Part shown: one piece after another, positions 1-6,030 of the stretch | How positions within the stretch are numbered: position 1 is the stretch's first letter | Layout of the letters: every line of letters starts with the position of its first letter | Source of the DNA: Dehalococcoidia bacterium | Lineage (GTDB): Bacteria; Chloroflexota; Dehalococcoidia; Dehalococcoidales; JAUVZE01 | Assembly: GCA_030602665.1 (NCBI GenBank) | Contig: JAUVZE010000026.1 | Location: 1 to 10,372 of the forward strand | Length of the DNA stretch: 10,372 nt | Direction: 5' to 3' | Made by a program: the position numbers and the translations under genes | Notes under the pieces: generated by a model | Databases searched by the model: none | What the model saw: only the letters and a program-made list of their open reading frames with translations | What the model was told of the DNA's origin: nothing

Positions 1-221
1 GCCTCCACCGCCATCCTAGTTTGATATATAATACATGCGGTGCACCCAGCCCGGAGCGCTACTGCCAGAGCCATTAACCGTTTGACCTTGTGGCTAAGTG
101 CCCCGTCCTTATATACCTCGTCACTGAAAGCAGTATGGGCAGCCATCACCCCTGGCAGTTCTTGTTTAAAGTCAGTCGTGTACTTCCTAATCTCATCTAA
201 AAGCTCCAACTGGCTTTCCAT
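1..221 (-). CDS. Carboxymuconolactone decarboxylase / AhpD-like protein, 5' part only
   Basis: The first 73 codons of a gene that continues past the left edge. The protein opens MESQLELLDEIRKY and contains GALSHKVKRLMALAVALRAG followed by the CxxC pair C60-T-A-C63, the arrangement of the CMD/AhpD family. In that family the two cysteines form a redox-active pair, or the fold serves small-molecule decarboxylation. The start is well supported: ATG at 221 has a full TAAGGAGG ribosome site 9 bases upstream (232-237 core). AhpD usually has His four residues after the second Cys; here that place is Gln67, so AhpD-like peroxidase-support activity is uncertain. The gene lies downstream of, and in the same direction as, the acyl-CoA dehydrogenase, with 218 bases between them in which I see no clear promoter or terminator. 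Family assignment is fairly sure; substrate and role are unknown. Confidence 0.85.
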   Translation of the reverse strand, partial: MESQLELLDEIRKYTTDFKQELPGVMAAHTAFSDEVYKDGALSHKVKRLMALAVALRAGCTACIIYQTRMAVE

Positions 222-439
222 AATTAGTAACCTCCTTATTTATTTACTAAGAATACCCGAGCAAAAATTTGTAATACTGCCGAACATCTTAAGGCAATGT
301 CACTCCTTGAACGAACTCGGACTAGATTATTCACTCTTCAGCTTCTCTATTAGCGTGGTCACTAACTGGAAGGGGCACCGACATAATTAGCTAACTGAGA
401 AATAGAAGCGATTGGTTCATGAGCAGTAGACATAATTTA

Positions 440-1591
440 CTAAAATACTCTTTTCTTGCGCAGTTCAGAGGCGATGACATTTCTCAGAACCTGGTTAGTA
501 CCTTCATATATCTGCGTGATTTTGGCATCTCTCATCATCTTCTCAACCGGATAATCACGCATGTAGCCGACACCCCCCAAAATCTGTACGGCATCAGTGG
601 TGACTCTCATCGCCACGTCTGAGGCAAAAACCTTAGACATGGCTGATTCCAAGCTGACGTTCTTTGCCCCGCTATCAACAGTCCTGGCGGTTGCATAAAC
701 CAGTGCTCTGGCGGCTTCCACATCGGTGGCCATGTTGGCTAGCATGTGCTGAACTGCCTGAAATGAAATAATGGGGTGGCCAAATTGGATACGCTTCTTG
801 GCATAGTCCACGGCTGCTTCCAGAGCCCCCTGAGCCAGCCCAACTGCTTGAGCCCCTATCCCCGGACGTGAGAGGTCAAAGAGTCTAATCGTCATAATGA
901 ATCCCATTCCCTCCCGGCCAATAATATTCTCCGCAGGAACGAAACAATCTTCAAAAACCAGTTCCCTTGTTGCCGAAGTGCGAATGCCCATTTTTTTCTC
1001 TTTTCTGCCAAAAGAGAAGCCGGGGGTACCCTTCTCCACCAGGAAAGCGCTGGCGCCGCGGGCGCCTCTTGCTTTGTCAGTCAGAGCAATAATGGTGTAT
1101 ATCTCAGCCTCCCCACCGTTGGTAATAAACTGCTTAGTCCCGTTAATTACATAGCCCCCCCTTTCTCGGCTGGCAGTTGTCTTTATGCCACCAATATCGC
1201 TACCAGCTTCTGCCTCAGTTACAGCAAAGGCAGCTAGTCTCTTCCCGGAGGCAATGTCTAGTAGGTATTTCTGCTTCTGCTCTTCAGTCCCATACTCCAG
1301 CAGCGTGAAGCTTCCCAGTGAATTAACAGCATAGCTGGTAGCTACTCCGGCACACACCCGGCTTAGCTCCTCAACAACTAAACATAGTTCAAGACAACCG
1401 CCACCTAAACCCCCATATTCTTCAGGAAGAAAAACTCCGAACAGGTCAGTATCGGCAAGGTATTTCATTATAGCCCAGGGGAACTCTTCAGTCTCATCAA
1501 GCTCTGCCCGCACCGGCAGTATTTTTTCCTCGGCAATAGTTCTCGCCATTCCCTTGACCGTCTTTTGTAGGTCATTCAAGAAATACTCCAA
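440..1591 (-). CDS. Acyl-CoA dehydrogenase
   Basis: FAD-dependent enzyme that oxidises an acyl-CoA to the trans-2-enoyl-CoA and passes electrons to electron-transfer flavoprotein, as in beta-oxidation or reductive acyl-CoA metabolism in the cytoplasm. Both family signatures are visible: AVTEAEAGSDIGG in the middle region, and QILGGVGYMRDYPVEKMMRD near the C-terminus. The segment IYEGTNQVLRN carries Glu at residue 363 (383-residue numbering), the place of the catalytic base in short/medium-chain enzymes. RLFDLSRP and FGHPIISFQAVQ match the flavin-binding C-terminal half. Length is typical (about 380). I chose the TTG at 1591 because AGGAGG lies 5 bases upstream and the product then begins MEYFLNDLQKTV, as family members usually do; the reading frame stays open to a TTG at 1615 (391 residues). 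Chain length and substrate cannot be told from sequence. No FadE-like extension is present. Confidence 0.95.
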   Translation of the reverse strand: MEYFLNDLQKTVKGMARTIAEEKILPVRAELDETEEFPWAIMKYLADTDLFGVFLPEEYGGLGGGCLELCLVVEELSRVCAGVATSYAVNSLGSFTLLEYGTEEQKQKYLLDIASGKRLAAFAVTEAEAGSDIGGIKTTASRERGGYVINGTKQFITNGGEAEIYTIIALTDKARGARGASAFLVEKGTPGFSFGRKEKKMGIRTSATRELVFEDCFVPAENIIGREGMGFIMTIRLFDLSRPGIGAQAVGLAQGALEAAVDYAKKRIQFGHPIISFQAVQHMLANMATDVEAARALVYATARTVDSGAKNVSLESAMSKVFASDVAMRVTTDAVQILGGVGYMRDYPVEKMMRDAKITQIYEGTNQVLRNVIASELRKKRVF

Positions 1592-1596
1592 GATAC

Positions 1597-1602
1597 CCTC
1601 CT
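1597..1602 (-). promoter_or_regulatory. Ribosome binding site deciding the dehydrogenase start
   Basis: On the minus strand this reads AGGAGG (within AAAGGAGGG), 5 bases before the TTG at 1591. It lies inside the longer reading frame that begins at 1615, and I see no comparable site before 1615. This favours the shorter protein. Confidence 0.6.
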
Positions 1603-1687
1603 TTCCGTTGGCCAACTGCTTACCAAGGGTTGACTGGGAAGATTATATAAATTAGCTTCGGGATCAAACTTAACGATTGGTTTTCTT

Positions 1688-1718
1688 AACAGTTACCTAG
1701 AGAACGCTCTAAACAGTT
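1688..1718. repeat. Operator-like element: AACAGTT direct repeats around a 5-base inverted repeat
   Basis: AACAGTT occurs at 1688-1694 and again at 1712-1718, a period of 24 bases. Between them is a perfect inverted repeat, TAGAG (1698-1702), AACG, CTCTA (1707-1711). It lies in the leader between the predicted minus-strand promoter and the dehydrogenase start. It could bind a repressor or form a small RNA hairpin. The arms are short and chance is not excluded. Confidence 0.3.
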
Positions 1719-1736
1719 GGTAGATTCCTATTAAAG

Positions 1737-1755
1737 TCAGCCTATTATAAGCTGA
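1737..1755. repeat. Inverted repeat around a -10 box
   Basis: TCAGC (1737-1741) and GCTGA (1751-1755) are perfect complements separated by nine bases that contain the minus-strand TATAAT (1744-1749). A dimeric regulator bound here would block the promoter. Only five bases per arm, so this is tentative. Confidence 0.3.
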
Positions 1756-1774
1756 GCTACACACTTACTGTCAA
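1744..1774 (-). promoter_or_regulatory. Sigma-70-type promoter reading toward the acyl-CoA dehydrogenase
   Basis: On the minus strand a perfect TTGACA (1769-1774) and a perfect TATAAT (1744-1749) are separated by 19 bases. Both hexamers match the housekeeping consensus, while the spacer is two bases longer than ideal. The position, upstream of the dehydrogenase and pointing at it, fits. Confidence 0.5.
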
Positions 1775-1833
1775 GCCGCTAATGCTGCAGAAAATATGGC
1801 TTATCCATACCCTAAACCTTATCCGAATCGTGT

Positions 1834-1861
1834 TTGACATTGACGCGGTGTTGACTATAGA
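1834..1861 (+). promoter_or_regulatory. Sigma-70-type promoter for the TIG-repeat protein gene
   Basis: TTGACA at 1834-1839 is followed after 16 bases by TATAGA (1856-1861); TAGATT at 1858-1863 is an alternative -10 with an 18-base spacer. Transcription would begin near 1868, about 75 bases before the preferred start codon. Confidence 0.5.
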
Positions 1862-1932
1862 TTATTATTACGCCAGTTATTAAAAACATACGTTGGCTTG
1901 AACAGAACAAAGGCGTGAACAACCTGATGAAG

Positions 1933-1937
1933 AAGGA
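1933..1937 (+). promoter_or_regulatory. Ribosome binding site favouring the ATG at 1942
   Basis: AAGGA within AGAAGGA lies 4 bases before the ATG at 1942. The other in-frame starts are a GTG at 1915, where AAAGG is only one base away, and an ATG at 1927, where AAAGG is 13 bases away. The 1942 start also gives the tidiest signal peptide. Spacing is slightly short, so confidence is moderate. Confidence 0.4.
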
Positions 1938-1941
1938 ACCA

Positions 1942-3564
1942 ATGAGATACCGTAGGATTCTCCATATCCTGGTATTAAGCACTATCATACCCTTGCTGGC
2001 AATATTCCCCGCCATCCCAGCCCATGCCAGCGGTGAAGATATTGATCTCTCGCCAAAAGAGGGTAAAATCGGCGACAAGATTGAGATCAAGGGGGACGGT
2101 TTTGAAGCTTCTACCACATGTCGTATATATTTCTCCAGTGATAAAGCTGATGATGGCGATGATATTGACACTGAGGTTACTGCCTATGAAAGTACGGGAA
2201 GAAAGTGGACCAACGCCGATGGTGAGTTCGCCACCACTTTCAAGGTGCCTGGTAAACTCACCGATGGCGAAGATGAGGAAGATGTGCATGGTGGTGACTA
2301 CTATGTTTATGCTACCTACCATAACAGCACCAGCATAATAGCCGTAGCTGAATTTACTGTAATTGGTGGTGGGATTGAGATACACCCTGAAGTGGGTCAG
2401 GTAGGTACTGCAGTTGACATCAGTGGTGAGAGATTCGGTACCAGTCAAGAAATTACTATTGAATATGATGGTGATGTTGTTGACATAGCCAGTGGAGATA
2501 AAGAAACCGATGAGGATGGTAAATTTACCTGCACTATTATCATCCCGGAAAGTACTGTTGATACCCATACCATAACCGTCACCGATGAATCTGGTAATGA
2601 ACCTGAGGCTGAGTTCAACGTGAAGCCAAAAATAACCATAGACCCAACCTCAGGGGCGGCCGGTGAGGTGATAAAGGTTAGCGGCACCGGGTTTGAGGAC
2701 AGGGAACAGATAACTATCACCGTTGATGGCTCTAGGGTTTCGACTATGCCGCTATTTCTACAGACTAACGGCAAAGGTAGCTTCGCTGGTAGCTTCCTCG
2801 TACCTTACTACGCTGTCAGTGACACCAGTAGAATAAGAGCCAGTGATAGCCTCTTCAATTCGGCTGAGGCAGAGTTGACTATTTTGACCGGCATTAGTCT
2901 AAGCCCACCTACCAGCCAGACTTCGCCCGGGCATGTCGGCATGGAGCTAACGCTCCATGGCACTGGGTTCATTGCCAGTAGCCAGGTTACTATCACCTAT
3001 GATGATATTAAGGTTGAGACAGCCACCACTAATAGTAAGGGGAAATTCTCAGCCACCTTTTTCACCCCACCCAGCGTTGCTGGAGACCATATGATAACCG
3101 TCACTGATGGCACCAATACCTTAACAGCCACCTTTACCATGGAATCAGACGCACCACCAATACCGGTGCCCCTGCTACCAGAAGTGGCTGCCACAGTAGA
3201 GGTAGAGACACACTTTGATTGGGAGGATGTTGCTGACCCCAGTGGTATAACCTACACCCTGCAGATTGGGACTGATGCCGACTTCACCACAATAGTGCTG
3301 GAGAGGGAAGGCCTGACCCAATCGGAATACACCATTACCAAGGGAGAGGCGCTAAAGCCGACCGGGATGGATGCCCCCTACTACTGGAGGGTAAGGGCAG
3401 TAGATAATGCCTCCAATGAGGGTAAGTGGACAATCCCGGTGTTATTTTATGCTGATCATTCCCGGGAAGTAACACCCAGTTGGACTCTATACCTGTGGAT
3501 AGGGCTTGGGGCACTGCTAGTTGGCATCATTGGCTTCTGGGTGCTAAGAAGAATCAAAGAATAA
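1942..3564 (+). CDS. Secreted TIG/IPT-repeat protein with C-terminal membrane anchor
   Basis: Predicted cell-surface protein of 540 residues; specific function unknown. The N-terminus (MRYRRILHILVLSTII) is a classical signal peptide, with probable cleavage after AHA at residue 29. Four Ig-like TIG/IPT-type repeats follow at about 34-140, 143-227, 229-315 and 317-400. Each opens with a variant of 'I-x-P-x-x-G-x-x-G', then 'I-x-G-x-G-F', and includes 'D-x-x-G-x-F' or 'N-x-K-G-x-F' before a 'V-P/TPP' turn. Residues 402-505 resemble a fibronectin-III-like domain (FDWEDVADPSGITYTLQI, YYWRVRAVDNASNEGKW). A single transmembrane helix at about 514-535 ends in LRRIKE, so the body lies outside and a short basic tail inside. 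It has its own promoter and stands convergent to the coiled-coil gene. It could be an adhesin or envelope scaffold. Starts at 1927 or 1915 are possible. Confidence 0.85.
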   Translation: MRYRRILHILVLSTIIPLLAIFPAIPAHASGEDIDLSPKEGKIGDKIEIKGDGFEASTTCRIYFSSDKADDGDDIDTEVTAYESTGRKWTNADGEFATTFKVPGKLTDGEDEEDVHGGDYYVYATYHNSTSIIAVAEFTVIGGGIEIHPEVGQVGTAVDISGERFGTSQEITIEYDGDVVDIASGDKETDEDGKFTCTIIIPESTVDTHTITVTDESGNEPEAEFNVKPKITIDPTSGAAGEVIKVSGTGFEDREQITITVDGSRVSTMPLFLQTNGKGSFAGSFLVPYYAVSDTSRIRASDSLFNSAEAELTILTGISLSPPTSQTSPGHVGMELTLHGTGFIASSQVTITYDDIKVETATTNSKGKFSATFFTPPSVAGDHMITVTDGTNTLTATFTMESDAPPIPVPLLPEVAATVEVETHFDWEDVADPSGITYTLQIGTDADFTTIVLEREGLTQSEYTITKGEALKPTGMDAPYYWRVRAVDNASNEGKWTIPVLFYADHSREVTPSWTLYLWIGLGALLVGIIGFWVLRRIKE

Positions 3565-3588
3565 TAAGACGGTTCATATCTAGTTGCG

Positions 3589-3612
3589 ATTTCATTCAAC
3601 CGATGATGAAAT
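3589..3612. terminator. Weak AT-rich hairpin between convergent genes
   Basis: ATTTCAT (3589-3595) pairs with ATGAAAT (3606-3612) across a ten-base loop, in the 77-base gap between two convergent stop codons. The stem is AT-rich and no T-run follows on either strand. It is in the right place for a shared terminator, but the evidence is poor. Confidence 0.2.
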
Positions 3613-3641
3613 AGAGATAGGGAATAATACAAATCAATGAA

Positions 3642-4682
3642 TTATAGGTTTGCTTTTAGGCTAACCTGAATTTCCTTGCCCTTCTTAACCACCTGTGCTA
3701 CGGGTGGCATTTCTCTTAGGATACTAACCAGAGGGATTGGTTTCCCAGCCGATACTACAATCTTGATGCCTTCATCTAGTGAACCACCAATCAATAGCAG
3801 CCGTAGGTCTTGAACATGGCGCAAAGCTTCTTCTAATTTCTTCATCTGGCCTAAATCTACTGGTGACGATATTACCAGTTCCACCCTTCCCTCATAAAGC
3901 TCAGCACTTACCTCTTCCGCTCCCCTCTTCGCCCTCTCCTTGGCCTCTTCAGCTTCCCTTTTGGCCCTCTCCTTAGCGGCTAGCTCGACTTCTTTCTTTG
4001 CTCTGGCCTCAGCTTCCCTAGCTTTCTTGGCCTCCTCAGCCTCCCTCTTGGCTCTCTCCTTGGCCTCTTCAGCTTCCCTCTTGCCTCTCACACTAGCTGC
4101 CCACTCCGCTTCCCTCCTGACCCTCTCTTCAGCTTCCCTGGCTTTCTTAGCCTCTCCCGCTTCTCTTTTAGCTCTCTCCCTAGCGGCTAGCTCAGCTTCT
4201 TTCTTTGCTCTGGCCTCAGCTTCCTTGGCCTTCTTAGCCTCTTCCACTTCTCTTTTAGCTCTCTCCTTAGCCTCTTCAGCCTCCCTTTTGTCTCTTTCCT
4301 TGGCCTCTTCCGCTTCCCTCTTAGCCCTCTCCCTAGCGGCTAGCTCAGCTTCTTTCTTCGCTCTGGCCTCAGCTTCCCTGGCTTTCTTGGCCTCCTCAGC
4401 CTCTCTCTTCGCCCTCTCTCTAGCCTCTTCCGCTTCCTTCTTGGCTCTCTCCCTGGCTACCCACTCCGCTTCCTTCCTGACCCTTTCTTCAGCTTCCTTG
4501 GCCTTCTTAGCCTCTTCAGCCTCCCTCTTGGCTCTCTCCTTGGTCTCTTCCGCTTCCCTCTTGGCCCTCTCCCTGGCTTCTTTAGCCTCCCTCCTCACGC
4601 TCTCCTCAACTTCCTTAAGTTCCCCTTTTATCCTCTCCTCAGCCTCCCTGAGTTTCCTCTTTGCCTCGGCTTTATCACTCAT
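3642..4682 (-). CDS. Hendecad-repeat coiled-coil protein with small alpha/beta C-terminal domain
   Basis: A 346-residue protein of unknown function with no signal peptide or membrane segment, so probably cytoplasmic. Residues 1-259 are almost only Glu, Lys, Arg and Ala. From residue 26 they form 11-residue units such as KERAKREAEEA, interrupted by five 18-residue modules (starting at 59, 99, 150, 179 and 219) such as KKAREAEARAKKEAELAA. Periods of 11 and 18 (11+7) favour a long, nearly straight helical coil. Residues 260-346 are different: ELVISS, a helix around KKLEEALRHV, the strand pair LRLLLIGG and IKIVVSA, a helix SILREMP, then IQVSLKA, a pattern that suggests a beta-alpha-beta-beta-alpha-beta (ferredoxin/ACT-like) fold. 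I have seen similar C-terminal domains in Dehalococcoidia proteins, but no function is known to me. GGGAG lies 9 bases before the ATG. It is divergent from the pilus-region regulators. TolA-like low-complexity similarity should not be over-read. Confidence 0.85.
   Translation of the reverse strand: MSDKAEAKRKLREAEERIKGELKEVEESVRREAKEARERAKREAEETKERAKREAEEAKKAKEAEERVRKEAEWVARERAKKEAEEARERAKREAEEAKKAREAEARAKKEAELAARERAKREAEEAKERDKREAEEAKERAKREVEEAKKAKEAEARAKKEAELAARERAKREAGEAKKAREAEERVRREAEWAASVRGKREAEEAKERAKREAEEAKKAREAEARAKKEVELAAKERAKREAEEAKERAKRGAEEVSAELYEGRVELVISSPVDLGQMKKLEEALRHVQDLRLLLIGGSLDEGIKIVVSAGKPIPLVSILREMPPVAQVVKKGKEIQVSLKANL
3909..4607 (-). repeat. In-frame tandem repeats (33-base and 54-base units) of the coiled-coil gene
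   Basis: The DNA encoding residues 26-258 is built from 33-base units (11 codons) and five 54-base modules (18 codons). Starts of the five modules are 40, 51, 29 and 40 codons apart, with 2, 3, 1 and 2 short units between them and 2 after the last. Modules 1 and 4 share a Trp version (EERVR...EAEW), while modules 2, 3 and 5 share a Leu version (EARAKKE.ELAA). Confidence 0.85.
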
Positions 4683-4764
4683 GTGCTCAGTCTCCCACTA
4701 TAATTGCCATAGGATTATTATAGGGTATAACTATACTAGCTTCCTATGAGCAACATTTTTCACT

Positions 4765-4793
4765 AGTATAAAGATAGCTAAAAGCCCTGTCAA
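4765..4793 (-). promoter_or_regulatory. Sigma-70-type promoter for the coiled-coil gene
   Basis: On the minus strand, TTGACA (4788-4793), exactly 17 bases, then TATACT (4765-4770). This is one of the best housekeeping promoter matches in the window. It predicts a start near 4758 and a leader of about 76 bases before the ATG at 4682. Confidence 0.6.
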
Positions 4794-4869
4794 TTACACC
4801 GATGATTTGTTTCTCTAACCCCTTGTGAGGACTATTTTTCTCCACAAAACGGCTTAAAGGTTTCCCTAG

Positions 4870-4895
4870 GAGATAATCAACTGAGAACTTATCTC
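4870..4895. repeat. 7-base inverted repeat GAGATAA / TTATCTC
   Basis: GAGATAA (4870-4876) and TTATCTC (4889-4895) are perfect complements with a 12-base loop. It lies between the two divergent promoters, where a dimeric regulator such as the neighbouring helix-turn-helix protein might bind. A T-rich stretch begins only 15 bases later, too far for a standard terminator. Confidence 0.35.
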
Positions 4896-4958
4896 ACCTT
4901 ATTACCAGTACTTTTTTCCTAGGTACTTTTTACTACCCCAACTAGCCCATTTGGGTGA

Positions 4959-4987
4959 TTGTGTTGTCAAGTAAGATAAGTTATAGT
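4959..4987 (+). promoter_or_regulatory. Candidate promoter for the regulator/pilus cluster
   Basis: TTGTGT (4959-4964), 17 bases, TATAGT (4982-4987). The -10 box matches five of six consensus bases, the -35 only three. It would give a leader of about 55 bases before the helix-turn-helix gene. I see no stronger plus-strand promoter before 5049. Confidence 0.4.
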
Positions 4988-5048
4988 AGCAAGAGTTAAG
5001 TTTAGTAGTAATACATAAGTTTAAGGTAGTTTAAACCAGAAAGTAGAT

Positions 5049-5294
5049 ATGGCAAATTATAGAGACATAGACAGTATGCTAACCATAAGTGAGGTAGCTC
5101 AACTTCTTAACGTGCATATCAACACGGTAAGGCGGTGGAGTAATCAGGGAACACTAAAGTCATATCGTATTGGTTCCCGGGGTGACCGCAGATTCCGTCG
5201 GGCAGATATTGCCAGTTTTCTTTTAGAGGGGAGTGAAGATACCAAAGTAATGAGGGAGAAGGCCTTCTTTGACAAACTAGGCGCTAGAGATTAA
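5049..5294 (+). CDS. Small excisionase/MerR-like helix-turn-helix DNA-binding protein
   Basis: An 81-residue protein that is almost entirely one winged helix-turn-helix domain of the excisionase (HTH_17)/MerR type. LTISEVAQLLNV (11-22) gives the first helices, INTVRRWSNQG (24-34) the recognition helix, and YRIGSRGDRRFRRADIASFL (39-58) the wing and last helix. A charged tail of about 22 residues follows, with no effector or catalytic domain. It probably binds DNA as a transcription regulator; no integrase lies nearby, so a role as a phage excisionase is unlikely. It is the first gene of the plus-strand run, 52 bases ahead of the response regulator, and divergent from the coiled-coil gene. The ribosome site is weak (AGAAAG); an internal Met at 10 is a possible but less likely start. 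Confidence 0.88.
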   Translation: MANYRDIDSMLTISEVAQLLNVHINTVRRWSNQGTLKSYRIGSRGDRRFRRADIASFLLEGSEDTKVMREKAFFDKLGARD

Positions 5295-5346
5295 TAATAA
5301 GCTATTAGACGATAATAAGGCGTAAAGTTTAACCGGGGGTATTTGG

Positions 5347-6030
5347 GTGGATAAGATTACAGTAATGATAGTTGATAAGCAGGCGTTTTTCAGGGTTGGT
5401 GTGCGCCAGGCACTATCTCAACAACCTGACTTCACAATACTGGAGTGCGACCCGAACGATGACCCGATAGGGATAATTGAGACGGACTGTCCTCATGTGC
5501 TACTACTAGATATTGACTTTCCCTGCCTTAGTGGGCTGGAACTGGGCAGAAGAATTCTACGACGCTACCCAAGTATTAGATTAATAATGCTAAGCCCCAA
5601 TCTTGATAATGGGGAGCTTTTTGAGGTTATTAAGACCGGAGCTGTAGCCTACTTAAACAAGAATACTACTGCCGAAGAGCTGAATAGCACGATAAGACAA
5701 TCCTGCCGCGGTGAATACCCCATAAATGACAGTCTTCTGGCTAGACCCAAGGTGGCTGAACATGTATTAAGGCAATTTCAGGACATAGTATCAATGGGGA
5801 AAACTATGGAAACGATAACTGCCCCCCTTACCCACAGAGAGACACAGATTCTGAACTATATTGCCGATGGTAACTCCAATAAGCAGATTGCCCGTATCCT
5901 AGAAATCAGCGAACAAACCATCAAGAATCATGTCAGCTCCATTCTTCGTAAGTTAAATGCGAATGACCGAGCCCATGCTGCCGTGCTGGCTATACGCCAC
6001 GGTTGGATTTCAGCGGAGGAAAAACCTTGA
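5347..6030 (+). CDS. NarL/FixJ-type response regulator with altered receiver pocket
   Basis: A 227-residue two-domain regulator. The receiver domain (about 3-125) keeps the phosphoacceptor Asp55 (VLLLDIDFP), Ser83 at the switch Ser/Thr place, and Lys105 (AYLNKNT). The acidic pair that binds magnesium is Asp10-Lys11 (MIVDKQAFFRVG), where family members normally have Asp-Asp or Glu-Asp. The C-terminal LuxR-type helix-turn-helix is intact (about 160-220: LTHRETQILNYIADG, SNKQIARILEISEQTIKNH, LRKLNANDRAHA). The GTG start has a G-rich ribosome site (GGGGGT) just upstream; the first residues VDKITVMIVD are right for the fold. No histidine kinase is in the window, so this is an orphan here. It stands 176 bases ahead of the pilus ATPase gene and likely regulates that cluster. 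Phosphorylation may be weak or absent. Confidence 0.92.
   Translation: MDKITVMIVDKQAFFRVGVRQALSQQPDFTILECDPNDDPIGIIETDCPHVLLLDIDFPCLSGLELGRRILRRYPSIRLIMLSPNLDNGELFEVIKTGAVAYLNKNTTAEELNSTIRQSCRGEYPINDSLLARPKVAEHVLRQFQDIVSMGKTMETITAPLTHRETQILNYIADGNSNKQIARILEISEQTIKNHVSSILRKLNANDRAHAAVLAIRHGWISAEEKP

Larger units (their letters stand above)
1592..1941. other. Divergent control region between dehydrogenase and TIG protein genes
   Basis: About 350 bases without a convincing gene, AT-rich, between two divergent genes. It holds a minus-strand promoter (1744-1774), a plus-strand promoter (1834-1861), a direct repeat enclosing a small inverted repeat (1688-1718), and an inverted repeat that spans the minus-strand -10 box (1737-1755). 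A further TATAAT on the minus strand at 1642-1647 has only a poor -35 partner (TTGATC at 1662-1667, 14-base spacer), so it is at best a weak second promoter. The minus-strand leader would be roughly 145 bases long. Confidence 0.6.
4683..5048. other. Divergent control region between coiled-coil gene and pilus-region regulators
   Basis: A stretch of 366 AT-rich bases with no convincing gene. It contains a near-consensus minus-strand promoter (4765-4793), a plausible plus-strand promoter (4959-4987), a 7-base inverted repeat (4870-4895), a short CCCA-TT-TGGG palindrome (4946-4955), and a pair of near-identical blocks, GTACTTTTT, around 4908-4930. The two promoters are far enough apart to work independently. 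Confidence 0.6.

Noticed and set aside
40..390. Plus-strand reading frame of 116 codons at the left edge.
   Set aside because: It overlaps the start of the minus-strand CMD-like gene, which has a strong ribosome site and recognisable family sequence. The plus frame resembles nothing.
1975..2568. Minus-strand reading frame of 197 codons inside the TIG-repeat gene.
   Set aside because: Composition is not protein-like, no ribosome site was seen, and it lies opposite a gene with a clear signal peptide and repeats.
3940..4749. A long plus-strand reading frame (269 codons, rich in Leu, Ala and Ser) opposite the coiled-coil gene.
   Set aside because: It is the antisense shadow of the Glu/Lys/Arg/Ala repeat, whose codons give few stops on the other strand. 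It has no family resemblance, and the minus frame has the ribosome site, promoter and folded C-terminal domain.
4911..4935. T-runs after the 4870-4895 hairpin as a rho-independent terminator.
   Set aside because: The T-run starts 15 bases after the stem and the stem is AT-rich, so the usual structure is not met.
5049..5294. Excisionase-like protein as evidence of an integrated phage or mobile element.
   Set aside because: No integrase, attachment repeats, phage genes or transposase are visible nearby, and the downstream genes are ordinary pilus genes. A transcription regulator is more likely.
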